Source: Arthrobacter sp. B2a2-09
Lineage (GTDB): Bacteria; Actinomycetota; Actinomycetes; Actinomycetales; Micrococcaceae
Direction of reading: 5' to 3'
Length of the DNA: 62,706 nt
NCBI RefSeq assembly: GCF_027587375.1
Contig: NZ_JAMXIC010000028.1
Location: forward strand, 1 to 62,706
The notes under the pieces were generated by a model. That model saw only the letters and a program-made list of their open reading frames with translations. It ran no database searches and had not been told where the DNA came from. Below, piece by piece: positions 50,638 to 59,282 of the stretch (positions are counted from its first letter, which is position 1; the number at the start of each line of letters is the position of its first letter). The position numbers and the translations under genes are program-made.

Positions 50638-51986
50638 GCACCCACCAGGTTCTGTCCACAGACCCTGAGCACTTCTCCCGTGATTCCGGCGGCCGCATCC
50701 GATGCCAGGAACGCAATTGCCTCTGCCACGTCCCCAGGCAGGCCGCCCTGCTGCAGCGAATTCAGCCTGCGGGCCACTTCCCGGGTAGCGAAGGGGATCC
50801 GGGCGGTCATGTCGGTCTCGATGAAGCCGGGCGCGACGGCGTTGATGGAGCCGCCGCGTTCTGCAAGTAAGGGCGCCGTGGCCCTGACCATGCCGATCAC
50901 TCCCCCCTTGGAAGCAGCGTAGTTGGTCTGCCCGCGGTTGCCGGCAATACCGCTGGTCGAGGCCACCGACACGATCCGTGGGGTTTTATGGAGCTGGTCC
51001 GAGCCCAGGAGTGCCTCGTTGATTCTCAATTGCGAAGCGATGTTCACGCCGATGACGGAATTCCAGCGGCCCTCATCCATGTTCGCCAGGAGCTTGTCAC
51101 GGGTGATGCCGGCATTGTGGATGACGATATCGAGGCCGCCATGGCGTTCCACGGCGTGGTCGATGATCCGTCTCCCGGCGTCCTCGGCCGTGATGTCCAA
51201 TTGCAGGGCAGTGCCATGGACCTCGTTGGCGACGGCGGCGAGGTGGTCCCCCGCAGCGGGAATATCCACCACCACCAGCCGGGCGCCGTCCCGGTACAGG
51301 GTTCGCGCGATCGCCGCTCCGATTCCGCGGGCGGCTCCCGTGACGACGGCTACCTTCCCTGCCAAGGGCTTATCGGCGTCGGCGGAAAGCCGGCCGGCGC
51401 CTGACGTGACAGTCAGGAACTGACCATCCACGAACGCGGACCGGCCGGACAGGAAAAAGCTCAGCGCACCCAGTGTGCTGGGGCTCGTGGTGCCGGCACC
51501 GTCCGCCAGGAGAATGCCATTGGCCGTGGCGCCTGCCCGGAGTTCCTTGGCCAGCGAACGCAGCAGCCCGTCGACGCCTTGACGAGCGGCGGCAACAGCC
51601 GGGTTGGCCGCAGAGGCGGAAGTGCGGGAGATTGTGACGACCCTTGCGCCGGGGGCCAAATCGCGGAGGGATGGAGCCGCAGTGAGAACGGGTCCGGCAA
51701 GCTCATCGGGGTGCTCGACGGCGTCAAGCACGAGGATGATCGCGCCCAGCTTTTCCTTGGGCAACGCTGCGCGCCGAACGTCGAGGCCCCAGCCCACAAG
51801 GGCTGCAGCCAATTCGTCGGCGCCCACGGTGCTGCCGTTCCCGTTCCCCAACACAAGGACCGGACCCGGGACCAGCGGTTCCCCCGCTTTGTACCGCCGG
51901 AGAACGACGGGTTGGGGCAGGCCGAGCTTTTTGGCCAGGTCCTTGCCAACCCCGTGACTGACAAACTGTGTGTATTTGTCCGTCAT
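50634..51986 (-). CDS. 3-oxoacyl-ACP/CoA reductase, high-molecular-weight FabG4 type
   Basis: 450 residues. Residues 1-200 form a separate N-terminal domain (flavodoxin-like in FabG4 relatives). Residues 205-450 are the SDR domain with VVTGAARGIGAAIA, NNAG-like HNAGITRD, the catalytic Ser (SVASTSG) and YAASK (Tyr/Lys). FabG4 of mycobacteria reduces 3-oxoacyl chains with NADH. It is followed by the dehydratase (4-bp overlap) and preceded by the thiolase (5-bp gap). Confidence 0.93.
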   Translation of the reverse strand: MTDKYTQFVSHGVGKDLAKKLGLPQPVVLRRYKAGEPLVPGPVLVLGNGNGSTVGADELAAALVGWGLDVRRAALPKEKLGAIILVLDAVEHPDELAGPVLTAAPSLRDLAPGARVVTISRTSASAANPAVAAARQGVDGLLRSLAKELRAGATANGILLADGAGTTSPSTLGALSFFLSGRSAFVDGQFLTVTSGAGRLSADADKPLAGKVAVVTGAARGIGAAIARTLYRDGARLVVVDIPAAGDHLAAVANEVHGTALQLDITAEDAGRRIIDHAVERHGGLDIVIHNAGITRDKLLANMDEGRWNSVIGVNIASQLRINEALLGSDQLHKTPRIVSVASTSGIAGNRGQTNYAASKGGVIGMVRATAPLLAERGGSINAVAPGFIETDMTARIPFATREVARRLNSLQQGGLPGDVAEAIAFLASDAAAGITGEVLRVCGQNLVGA

Positions 51987-51991
51987 GCCGG

Positions 51992-53362
51992 CTACCGCCC
52001 TTCCGGAGCCGAGTAGGCCTCAAGGATCGCGACGACGCCCTGACCTCCGGCTGCGCAGATGGAGATGAGTCCGCGGGCGGGACGGCCGTCCACCGGGCCG
52101 TTGTCGTGGAGCATCTTCGCCAGCGAGGCGACGATCCGCCCGCCAGTGGCGGCAAAGGGATGGCCTGCGGCGAGGGATGAGCCGTTGACGTTGAGCTTGG
52201 CACGGTCGATCTTGCCGAGGGCACCATCCAGTCCCAGCCGGGTACGGCCGAATTCCTCGTCCTCCCACGCGGCGAGCGTACTCAGGACGGTGCCCGCAAA
52301 GGCTTCGTGAATTTCGAAGAAGTCGATGTCTTCGAAGGACAGCCCGTTGCGTGCGAGGAGTCGCGGCACTGCAAAGGCCGGGGCCATGAGGAGTCCGTCC
52401 TTCCCATGGACGAAATCGACGGCCGCCGCCTCGCCGTCGACGACTACAGCCAGCTTGGGCAGGCCGCGGGCGTCCGCCCATTCCTCCGTGCCGAGGAGCA
52501 CCGTGGAAGCACCGTCCGTGAGCGGGGTGGAATTGCCGGCCGTCATGGTGGCCTCCGCTCCAAGGCTCTTGCCGAAGACGGGCTTGAGGGTGGCCAGCTT
52601 CTCCATGGACGTATCGGGCCGGAGGTTCGAATCACGGCTAAGCCCACGGTACGGAGTCACGAGGTCATCAAAGAAGCCACGTTCGTAGGCTGCGGCGAGG
52701 TTGTGGTGGCTATTGAACGCAATCTCGTCCTGCGCTTCGCGGCTGATCTTCCATTGGGCCGTGGTGAGCGCCTGGTGCTCTCCCATGGACAGGCCGGTCC
52801 TCAGTTCCCCGGTGTTCGGAGCATCCGGGGCGAGGTCCTTGGGACGCAGCCGCGAAAGGACCTTAAGCCGCTCAGGCAGGGACTTGGCGCGATTGAGGTC
52901 AAGCAGGATTTCGCGGAGGCCCTCACTCACGGCAATAGGGGCATCCGACGCAGAGTCGACGCCGCCGGCGATGGCCGAGTCGATTTGGCCAAGCTTGATC
53001 TTGTTGGCGAGGCCCAGGACGGTCTCAAGGCCGGTGGCGCACGCCTGCTGGAGATCGTAGGCAGGCGTCTCCGCGGAGAGGGCAGATCCAAGCACGGCTT
53101 CGCGCGTCAGGTTGAAGTCGCGGGAGTGCTTCAGGACAGCTCCGGCGGCGACCTCACCGATCCGCTCCTCTTGAAGTCCGAAACGTGCGATCAGCCCGTC
53201 CAGTGCCGCCGTCAACATGTCCTGGTTCGATGATTTGGTGTAGGCGCCGCCGGTCCGGGCAAAGGGGATCCTGTTCCCGCCAACCACCACGGCCCTGCGG
53301 AGTGTGCCCTGGCCTACGGGGGTTTCGTGTGGTGCGCTCTCGGAATGTGCTGCTGCAGGCAT
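51992..53362 (-). CDS. Acetyl-CoA C-acyltransferase (thiolase, FadA-like)
   Basis: 456 residues with thiolase signatures: nucleophile Cys in LQQACATGLETV, HEAFAGTVLS (the conserved His), and the second Cys in ISICAAGGQG. GHPFAATG is the loop preceding it. The N-terminus RRAVVVGGNRIPFARTGGAY starts the fold. It cleaves or condenses 3-oxoacyl-CoA. AAGGAG precedes the ATG. It lies divergent from the TetR gene with operator-like sites between. Confidence 0.94.
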   Translation of the reverse strand: MPAAAHSESAPHETPVGQGTLRRAVVVGGNRIPFARTGGAYTKSSNQDMLTAALDGLIARFGLQEERIGEVAAGAVLKHSRDFNLTREAVLGSALSAETPAYDLQQACATGLETVLGLANKIKLGQIDSAIAGGVDSASDAPIAVSEGLREILLDLNRAKSLPERLKVLSRLRPKDLAPDAPNTGELRTGLSMGEHQALTTAQWKISREAQDEIAFNSHHNLAAAYERGFFDDLVTPYRGLSRDSNLRPDTSMEKLATLKPVFGKSLGAEATMTAGNSTPLTDGASTVLLGTEEWADARGLPKLAVVVDGEAAAVDFVHGKDGLLMAPAFAVPRLLARNGLSFEDIDFFEIHEAFAGTVLSTLAAWEDEEFGRTRLGLDGALGKIDRAKLNVNGSSLAAGHPFAATGGRIVASLAKMLHDNGPVDGRPARGLISICAAGGQGVVAILEAYSAPEGR

Positions 53363-53393
53363 GCGTTTCTCCTTATGATCACATCGGGTTACT

Positions 53394-53424
53394 GATACCC
53401 AGCGTACCTGATACGCTGAGTATC
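53394..53424. promoter_or_regulatory. Tandem TetR-type operators (GATAC-N5-GTATC)
   Basis: The first site is GATAC-CCAGC-GTACC (53394-53408, degenerate). The second is GATAC-GCTGA-GTATC (53410-53424), a perfect inverted repeat of two 5-base arms. Both lie in the 62-bp divergent gap between the thiolase gene and the regulator, the second touching the regulator's GTG start at 53425. The position is ideal for autorepression and control of the thiolase side. Confidence 0.6.
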
Positions 53425-54153
53425 GTGAACATCCCCAGCCCAGGACTTCCTGCCGACCCCGACGCCGGGACCCCGCCTCCCGCAGACGGCGAGGCTCCCG
53501 CCGTCGACGGCCGTGCCGCCCGCTGGCAGGCCCACCGCGAAGAGCGCCGGCGCGATCTCATCAAGGCCGCCCGCAAGGCTGTCCATTCGCTGGGCAGCGA
53601 AGCCTCCATGGAGGACATCGCAACCGCCGCCAGTACCTCCAAATCGGTGTACTACCGCTATTTCGGGGACAAAGCCGGCCTGCAGCAGGCAATGGGCGAA
53701 GTAGTGCTGGGACAAATGCAACGGCGGATGAAAGAAGCGGCAGAGAGCGCGCAGACTCCGCGCGAAGGCCTGTTCGCCATGGTCTCCGCGTACTTGCAGA
53801 TGGCGGAGTCCAGCCCCGCCGTCTACGCGTTCATCACGCGGCTCTCGCAAGGCGAACCCTCTGCGCAAGACGCCATCGCCGCCTCGGGAGCCCTCGGCCA
53901 CTTCTTCGAGTCGATCAGTGCCATGATCGCCCGGCCCATGCGGGAACACCTGGGGGCGGAAAAGGAAGCACTGATCGACTACTGGCCCACTGCGGCCATC
54001 GGTCTGGTCCGCAATGCCGGCGAGAGGTGGCTCGGTAGTCCCGCCTCCCCCGCAAAGCCCGACCAGGAAACCATGGCGGCCCAGATCACCGATTGGCTGT
54101 GCGTGGGAATCGCCCCGGAACTCAAGATCAACTCCCCTGAATATCAGCAATGA
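53425..54153 (+). CDS. TetR/AcrR-family transcriptional regulator
   Basis: 242 residues. The DNA-binding N-terminus is the helix-turn-helix MEDIATAASTSKSVYYRYFGDKAGL (about residues 60-84), followed by a helical ligand-binding domain. A disordered Pro-rich stretch precedes it. The GTG at 53425 is chosen because it follows the operator-like palindrome directly; no ribosome site is visible, so a leaderless message is possible. Neighbours suggest an acyl-CoA ligand (inference). The stop overlaps an ATG (54150) that lies before the next gene's better start. Confidence 0.88.
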   Translation: MNIPSPGLPADPDAGTPPPADGEAPAVDGRAARWQAHREERRRDLIKAARKAVHSLGSEASMEDIATAASTSKSVYYRYFGDKAGLQQAMGEVVLGQMQRRMKEAAESAQTPREGLFAMVSAYLQMAESSPAVYAFITRLSQGEPSAQDAIAASGALGHFFESISAMIARPMREHLGAEKEALIDYWPTAAIGLVRNAGERWLGSPASPAKPDQETMAAQITDWLCVGIAPELKINSPEYQQ

Positions 54154-54188
54154 CACATCAGTTGTTCGGAACCAAAGAAGGAATCACC

Positions 54189-56300
54189 ATGACTGAAGTA
54201 GTGGACCGCACCTCCTCCAGCAACCGCGCGGCCGCCGGAACGGCTGCAACCACACAGCCCGCTGCGCCTGCCGCAGCTACGGTGGATGCGGCGGAACTTG
54301 GCGAACTGCTGCTGGGCAAGTGGGCCCACATCCGGCACACGGCCCGTGACCTCGCCGGCCGCCCCGAGGTGCACAAGATCGAGGGCTTGACGCATACCGA
54401 GCACCGCAAGCGTGTATTCGGGCAGCTGAAGTACCTCGTCGAGAACAACGCCGTGCACCGGGCTTTCCCCGCCAGCCTGGGCGGATCGGATGACCATGGT
54501 GGCAACATCGCCGGCTTCGAGGAGCTCGTCACAGCCGATCCTTCACTTCAGATCAAGGCCGGGGTCCAGTGGGGTCTCTTCGGTTCGGCGGTCATGCACC
54601 TCGGCACGGAGGAGCACCAGAACAAATGGCTGCCCGGAATCATGAGCCTGGAGATCCCCGGCTGCTTCGCCATGACTGAAACCGGACACGGCTCCGATGT
54701 TGCGAGCATTGCCACCACGGCCACGTATGACGAGGCCACGCAGGAGTTCGTCATCAACACTCCGTTCCGTGCCGCATGGAAGGACTACATCGGCAACGCA
54801 GCCGAGGACGGCCTGGCCGCCGTCGTGTTCGCCCAACTGGTGACCCGCAACGTGAGCCATGGCGTCCACGCGTTCTATGTTCAGCTGAGGGACCCGGACA
54901 CCAAAGAGTTCCTGCCTGGAATCGGCGGCGAGGACGACGGCGTCAAGGGTGGCCTCAACGGCATCGACAACGGCCGCCTGCACTTCACCGATGTCCGCGT
55001 CCCGCGCACCAACCTGCTCAACCGCTACGGCAACGTCTCCCCCGAAGGCGAGTACACCTCGCCGATCGCCAGCCCGGGACGGCGCTTCTTCACGATGCTC
55101 GGCACCTTGGTGCAGGGCCGCGTCTCCCTCGACGGCGCAGCGGTCGCGGCAAGCAAGGTGGCCTTGACCGCCGCCATCCGGTACGCCGCCGAGCGGCGCC
55201 AGTTCAACGCCTCTTCGCCCACTGAGGAGGAAGTCCTGCTGGACTACCAGCGGCACCAGCGCCGCTTGTTCACCCGGCTTGCCACCACCTTTGCGGCGAG
55301 CTTCGCACACGAGCAGCTGCTCGAAAAGTTCGACGACGTCTTCTCCGGCCGGCACGACACCGACGCCGACCGCCAGGACCTCGAGACCCTCGCCGCGGCC
55401 CTCAAGCCGATGAGTACCTGGCACGCCCTCGACACGCTGCAAGAGTGCCGCGAGGCCTGCGGCGGCGTAGGATTCCTCATCGAGAACCGTTTCGCCTCGC
55501 TCCGCGCTGACCTGGACGTCTATGCCACTTTCGAGGGTGACAACACCGTGCTGCTCCAGCTCGTCGCGAAGCGCCTCCTGGCCGACTACGCCAAGGAGTT
55601 CCGCAACGTCGGCTTTGGCGTGCTCGCCCGCTTCGTGGCTGCCCAAGCCGCGGATGTCGCCATCAACCGCACCGGCCTGCGGCAAGTGGCGCAGTTCGTG
55701 GCAGACACCGGATCAGTGCAAAAAGCTGCCTTGGCCCTGCGGGACGAAGAAGGCCAACGCACGCTCCTGACAGACCGGGTGCAGTCCATGGTGGCGGAGG
55801 TGGGTTCTGCGCTCAAGGGTGCAAACAAGCTTCCACAACACCAGGGCGCCGCACTGTTCAACCAACATCAGGACGATTTGATTGAAGCCGCCCAGGCCCA
55901 CGCAGAACTCCTGCAATGGGAAGCGTTCACGGAAGCACTCGGCAAGGTCAGTGATCCGGGTACCTTGCAAGTGCTGACATGGCTTCGCGACCTGTTTGGC
56001 CTCTCCCTCATCGAAAAGCACTTGTCCTGGTACCTCATGAACGGCCGCCTTTCCATGCAGCGCGGACGCACCGTGGGCGCCTACATCAACAGGCTGCTCG
56101 TCAAGATCCGTCCCCACGCCCTGGACCTGGTTGATTCCTTCGGATACGGTCCGGAGCACCTGCGGGCGGCGATCGCCTCGGGGGCCGAGAAGGAACGCCA
56201 GGACGAAGCCCGCGGCTACTTCCGGGCGCAACGGGCAAGCGGCAACGCCCCCGCCGAGGAGAAGAGCCTCCTCGCCTTGAAGGGAAGGAAATCCAGCTAG
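54189..56300 (+). CDS. Acyl-CoA dehydrogenase/acyl-CoA oxidase-like enzyme
   Basis: 703 residues, far longer than a typical ~390-residue ACAD. The first part holds the ACAD flavin domain (GCFAMTETGHGSDVASIATTATYD, VVFAQL). The middle has RRFFTMLGTLVQGRVSL and AAERRQFNAS, and the conserved ACEACGGVGF-like EACGGVGFLIENR. The C-terminal helical extension is like peroxisomal acyl-CoA oxidases. Start at ATG 54189 with GAAGGA upstream; the ATG at 54150 overlaps the TetR stop. The first step of fatty-acid beta-oxidation is likely. Confidence 0.9.
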   Translation: MTEVVDRTSSSNRAAAGTAATTQPAAPAAATVDAAELGELLLGKWAHIRHTARDLAGRPEVHKIEGLTHTEHRKRVFGQLKYLVENNAVHRAFPASLGGSDDHGGNIAGFEELVTADPSLQIKAGVQWGLFGSAVMHLGTEEHQNKWLPGIMSLEIPGCFAMTETGHGSDVASIATTATYDEATQEFVINTPFRAAWKDYIGNAAEDGLAAVVFAQLVTRNVSHGVHAFYVQLRDPDTKEFLPGIGGEDDGVKGGLNGIDNGRLHFTDVRVPRTNLLNRYGNVSPEGEYTSPIASPGRRFFTMLGTLVQGRVSLDGAAVAASKVALTAAIRYAAERRQFNASSPTEEEVLLDYQRHQRRLFTRLATTFAASFAHEQLLEKFDDVFSGRHDTDADRQDLETLAAALKPMSTWHALDTLQECREACGGVGFLIENRFASLRADLDVYATFEGDNTVLLQLVAKRLLADYAKEFRNVGFGVLARFVAAQAADVAINRTGLRQVAQFVADTGSVQKAALALRDEEGQRTLLTDRVQSMVAEVGSALKGANKLPQHQGAALFNQHQDDLIEAAQAHAELLQWEAFTEALGKVSDPGTLQVLTWLRDLFGLSLIEKHLSWYLMNGRLSMQRGRTVGAYINRLLVKIRPHALDLVDSFGYGPEHLRAAIASGAEKERQDEARGYFRAQRASGNAPAEEKSLLALKGRKSS

Positions 56301-56345
56301 CATCCCGCCGTGACCGGCCGGTGAACAGTTGCCGAATCCTTTTAG

Positions 56346-56393
56346 ACGACGACGGCGCCGCACCCCTTAGCGGGAGTGCGGCGCCGTCGTCGT
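56346..56393. terminator. Strong hairpin between the acyl-CoA enzyme and glgA genes
   Basis: 18-bp perfect arms ACGACGACGGCGCCGCAC / GTGCGGCGCCGTCGTCGT with a 12-base loop, followed by TCTT. It sits between convergent genes and can terminate in both directions. Confidence 0.85.
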
Positions 56394-56407
56394 TCTTCCC
56401 CAAGTGA

Positions 56408-56455
56408 CTCGCAGTTGTTGTCGCTATGAGCCCTCAAAACGACACTTACTGCGAG
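56408..56455. repeat. Imperfect inverted repeat CTCGCAGT-N3-TGTCG
   Basis: Left arm CTCGCAGTTGTTGTCG (56408-56423), right arm CGACACTTACTGCGAG (56440-56455). Thirteen of 16 positions pair around a 16-base loop. It follows the strong terminator and precedes the glgA stop, where a second terminator is unnecessary. It looks like a member of a dispersed intergenic palindrome family. It shares CACTTAC with the repeat at 42841. Confidence 0.6.
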
Positions 56456-56480
56456 CTAGTTGGGCTCGCGGGTTGGGGGG

Positions 56481-57680
56481 TTAGGGGGCGAGGACCGAAC
56501 GATAGACCTCAAGGGTTGTTTCGGTAATCGACTCCCAGGAAAAATGCTCCTCCGCCCGGACACGGCCCGCGGCACCCATGACCTTGGCTCGCGCAGGATC
56601 GGACACGACCTCGTTGAGGGCGGCGGCGAAATCTGCGACAAACTTTTCGGGATCCAGCGGGGTGCCGGTACCGTCCGTGACCTGCTCCAGTTCAACCAGC
56701 AGTCCCGTTTCACCGTGCTGGACCACTTCGGGGATGCCGCCGGTAGCGCTTGCCACTACGGCTGCGCCACATGCCATGGCCTCGAGGTTGACGATGCCGA
56801 GGGGTTCGTAGATCGACGGGCAGGCGAAGGCCGTGGCATGGCTGAGGACCTGGATGAGCTCATGCCTCGGAAGCATGCGTTCGATGACCAGTACGCCTTC
56901 GCGTTTGCTCTGCAGGTCCTCGATGAGCCGGGCCGTTTCCGCTGCGAGTTCGGGAGTGTCCGCCGCGCCCAGGCAAAGTACAAGCTGCACATCTTCCGGC
57001 AAGCTGGCGGCTGCCTTTAGGAGGTAGGGAACACCCTTCTGGCGGGTGTTGCGCCCAACGAAGACCACACTCGGCTTGGCGGGGTCGATGCCAAGGGCGC
57101 GAATTGCGTCTTCGCCTTCGTCCGGCTGCCACATCTCGACGTCGATGCCGTTGTGCACCACCCGGACCTTGGCGGGATCCACGTTCGGATAGCTGCGCAG
57201 GATGTCCTTCCGCATGCCGTCCGAGACGGCGATGATCGCCGCGGCGGCCTCATAGGCGGTCTTTTCAACCCACGAGGACAACGCGTAGCCACCGCCCAAC
57301 TGCTCCGCTTTCCACGGCCGCAACGGCTCCAGGCTATGGGCGCTGAGAACATGGGGTATCCCATGCAACAGGGACGCCAGGTGGCCGGCCATGTTGGCAT
57401 ACCAGGTATGGGAATGGACCAGGTCCGCTCCGGCGATGTCCGGCACGATGCGCAAATCCACCCCGAGGGTCTGGACGGCGGCATTGGCCGCTCCCAGATC
57501 ATCCGGGGTGGAATACGACGTCACCGTTGCCCCGTGGAAGTCCGCATCGCGGGGCGCGCCGAAGGCTCGCACCTGCAGATCCACGTGCTTCGCCAAGACG
57601 CGGCTGAGCTCGGCAACATGCACACCGGCCCCGCCATAGATTTCGGGTGGAAACTCTTTAGTCACAATGTCTACGCGCAC
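56481..57680 (-). CDS. glgA: GT4 glycosyltransferase, glycogen synthase / maltosyl-phosphate synthase type
   Basis: 399 residues, a GT4 enzyme with EFPPEIYGGAGVHVAELSR near the N-terminus. Later motifs are HSHTWYANMAGHLA, VVFVGRNTRQKGV and the EX7E segment CPSIYEPLGIVNLEAMACG. It is the actinobacterial type annotated GlgA. The homologous mycobacterial protein (Rv1212c, GlgM) makes maltose-1-phosphate from ADP-glucose for alpha-glucan synthesis, so either name is defensible. GTG start at 57680. Divergent from glgC, which supplies ADP-glucose. Confidence 0.92.
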   Translation of the reverse strand: MRVDIVTKEFPPEIYGGAGVHVAELSRVLAKHVDLQVRAFGAPRDADFHGATVTSYSTPDDLGAANAAVQTLGVDLRIVPDIAGADLVHSHTWYANMAGHLASLLHGIPHVLSAHSLEPLRPWKAEQLGGGYALSSWVEKTAYEAAAAIIAVSDGMRKDILRSYPNVDPAKVRVVHNGIDVEMWQPDEGEDAIRALGIDPAKPSVVFVGRNTRQKGVPYLLKAAASLPEDVQLVLCLGAADTPELAAETARLIEDLQSKREGVLVIERMLPRHELIQVLSHATAFACPSIYEPLGIVNLEAMACGAAVVASATGGIPEVVQHGETGLLVELEQVTDGTGTPLDPEKFVADFAAALNEVVSDPARAKVMGAAGRVRAEEHFSWESITETTLEVYRSVLAP

Positions 57681-57784
57681 GCTACCTAACGTAGTCCTTC
57701 CGGAGTATGTGTTCTAGTGTGAAAGGGTCCGGCAACCCGGGCTTTTTTCGGGGGCTACAAAGACGTACAGGGAGAGCAAACACC

Positions 57785-59167
57785 ATGGCGTTGAAGAAAG
57801 TATTGTCAATTGTGTTGGCTGGCGGCGAAGGAAACCGCCTCATGCCATTGACGGCAGACAGGGCCAAACCTGCGGTGCCGTTTGCGGGGGGGTATCGATT
57901 GATCGATTTCGCTCTCTCGAATCTGGTCAATTCCGGGTACCTCCAGATCGTGGTGTTGACCCAGTACAAGTCGCACAGTCTTGACCGCCACATTTCCGAG
58001 ACCTGGCGGATGTCCACCCAGCTGGGCAGATACGTGGCCTCGGTTCCCGCCCAGCAGCGTGTGGGCAAGAGCTGGTTCCTCGGCAGCGCGAATGCCATCT
58101 ACCAGTCCCTGAACCTGATTCACGACGCCAACCCCGACATTGTGGTGGTTGTCGGAGCGGACCACGTTTACCGCATGGACTTCCAGCAAATGGTCCAACA
58201 GCACGTGGCCAGCGGAGCCAAGGCCACAGTTGCGGCCGTCCGCCAGCCGCTGAACATGGCTAACCAGTTTGGCGTGATCGAAGTCGACAAGAACGATCCC
58301 CAGAAGATTTCGGCGTTCGTGGAAAAGCCCGCTGAAACGGAAGGCCTCGCGGCCGACCCCACGCAGTTCCTTGCCTCCATGGGCAACTACGTCTTCGACG
58401 CCGACGCCTTGGTGGAAGCCCTTCGCGTCGATGCGGAGCGCCTCGACACCAAGCACGACATGGGCGGAGACATCATCCCCTACTTCGTGTCCCAAGGTGA
58501 GGCCGGGGTCTACGATTTCACGCTCAACGACATTCCCGGATCCACGGATCGCGACCGCACCTATTGGCGCGATGTGGGCACTATCGATTCCTTTTACGAC
58601 GCCCACATGGACCTGATTTCACCCATGCCGATTTTCAACCTGTACAACTCGGAATGGCCCATCTATACGCGGCAGAGCATTTCACCGCCGGCGAAGTTTG
58701 TCCGCGGCGACAACAACACGGTCGGCACCGCTTTGGACTCCATCGTGGCCAGTGGCTCGGTGATCTCCGGAGGAATCGTGGAAGGGTCCGTCCTCTCCAA
58801 CGATGTTTACGTTGGACCGGCCACCAGGATCCAGGACTCGGTGCTGATGGACAAGGTGCGCATCGGTGAAGGCGCCGTGGTCAAGCGAGCCATCATCGAC
58901 AAGAACGTGAAGGTTCCTGCCGGGGCCGCCATTGGCTTGGATGCCGACCTCGACCGCGCCCGCGGCTTCAAGGTCACCGAATCCGGAATCACCGTACTCG
59001 CCAAGGGTCAGGTGGTACCGGAGCCTGACGCTTCCGAGCTCGCCCTGGCTGCCGAGTACCGCCTCTCGGTGCCGGAGGCGATCAAAGCTGCCACGGAGAA
59101 GTTCCCCGAGATCAGGGACTCCGCGGAGCAGGTCACGAAAATCCAGGCTTCCTCGGTAGAGGTCTGA
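57785..59167 (+). CDS. glgC: Glucose-1-phosphate adenylyltransferase
   Basis: 460 residues. The N-terminal nucleotidyltransferase domain has LAGGEGNRLMPLTADRAKPAVPFAG, GGYRLIDFALSN, and VGADHVYRMD. A C-terminal left-handed beta helix has repeats such as VYVGPATRIQDSVLM and VRIGEGAVVKRAIID. It makes ADP-glucose for glycogen and glucan synthesis. The ATG at 57785 with GGGAG upstream is used; the upstream frame from 57707 is unneeded. It is divergent from glgA. Confidence 0.96.
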   Translation: MALKKVLSIVLAGGEGNRLMPLTADRAKPAVPFAGGYRLIDFALSNLVNSGYLQIVVLTQYKSHSLDRHISETWRMSTQLGRYVASVPAQQRVGKSWFLGSANAIYQSLNLIHDANPDIVVVVGADHVYRMDFQQMVQQHVASGAKATVAAVRQPLNMANQFGVIEVDKNDPQKISAFVEKPAETEGLAADPTQFLASMGNYVFDADALVEALRVDAERLDTKHDMGGDIIPYFVSQGEAGVYDFTLNDIPGSTDRDRTYWRDVGTIDSFYDAHMDLISPMPIFNLYNSEWPIYTRQSISPPAKFVRGDNNTVGTALDSIVASGSVISGGIVEGSVLSNDVYVGPATRIQDSVLMDKVRIGEGAVVKRAIIDKNVKVPAGAAIGLDADLDRARGFKVTESGITVLAKGQVVPEPDASELALAAEYRLSVPEAIKAATEKFPEIRDSAEQVTKIQASSVEV

Positions 59168-59204
59168 CCCGGAACCCCGTAACGCCGGAACCAGGACAGC
59201 CCCG

Positions 59205-59250
59205 GCCTCCCAGGCGCCAGCAGGCCTCGAGCCTCTGTCGCCTGGGAGGC
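59205..59250 (+). terminator. glgC terminator
   Basis: 12-bp perfect stem GCCTCCCAGGCG / CGCCTGGGAGGC with a 22-base loop, followed by TTTGCT. It lies 38 bp after the glgC stop. Confidence 0.8.
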
Positions 59251-59269
59251 TTTGCTGTGCCCGACCCTG

Positions 59270-59275
59270 TAAAAT
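59270..59275 (+). promoter_or_regulatory. -10 TAAAAT for a leaderless SDR gene
   Basis: TGTAAAAT with -10 hexamer TAAAAT ends seven bases before the ATG at 59283. No ribosome site lies between, so the mRNA likely begins at or beside the start codon. Confidence 0.55.
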
Positions 59276-59282
59276 TGACCCA

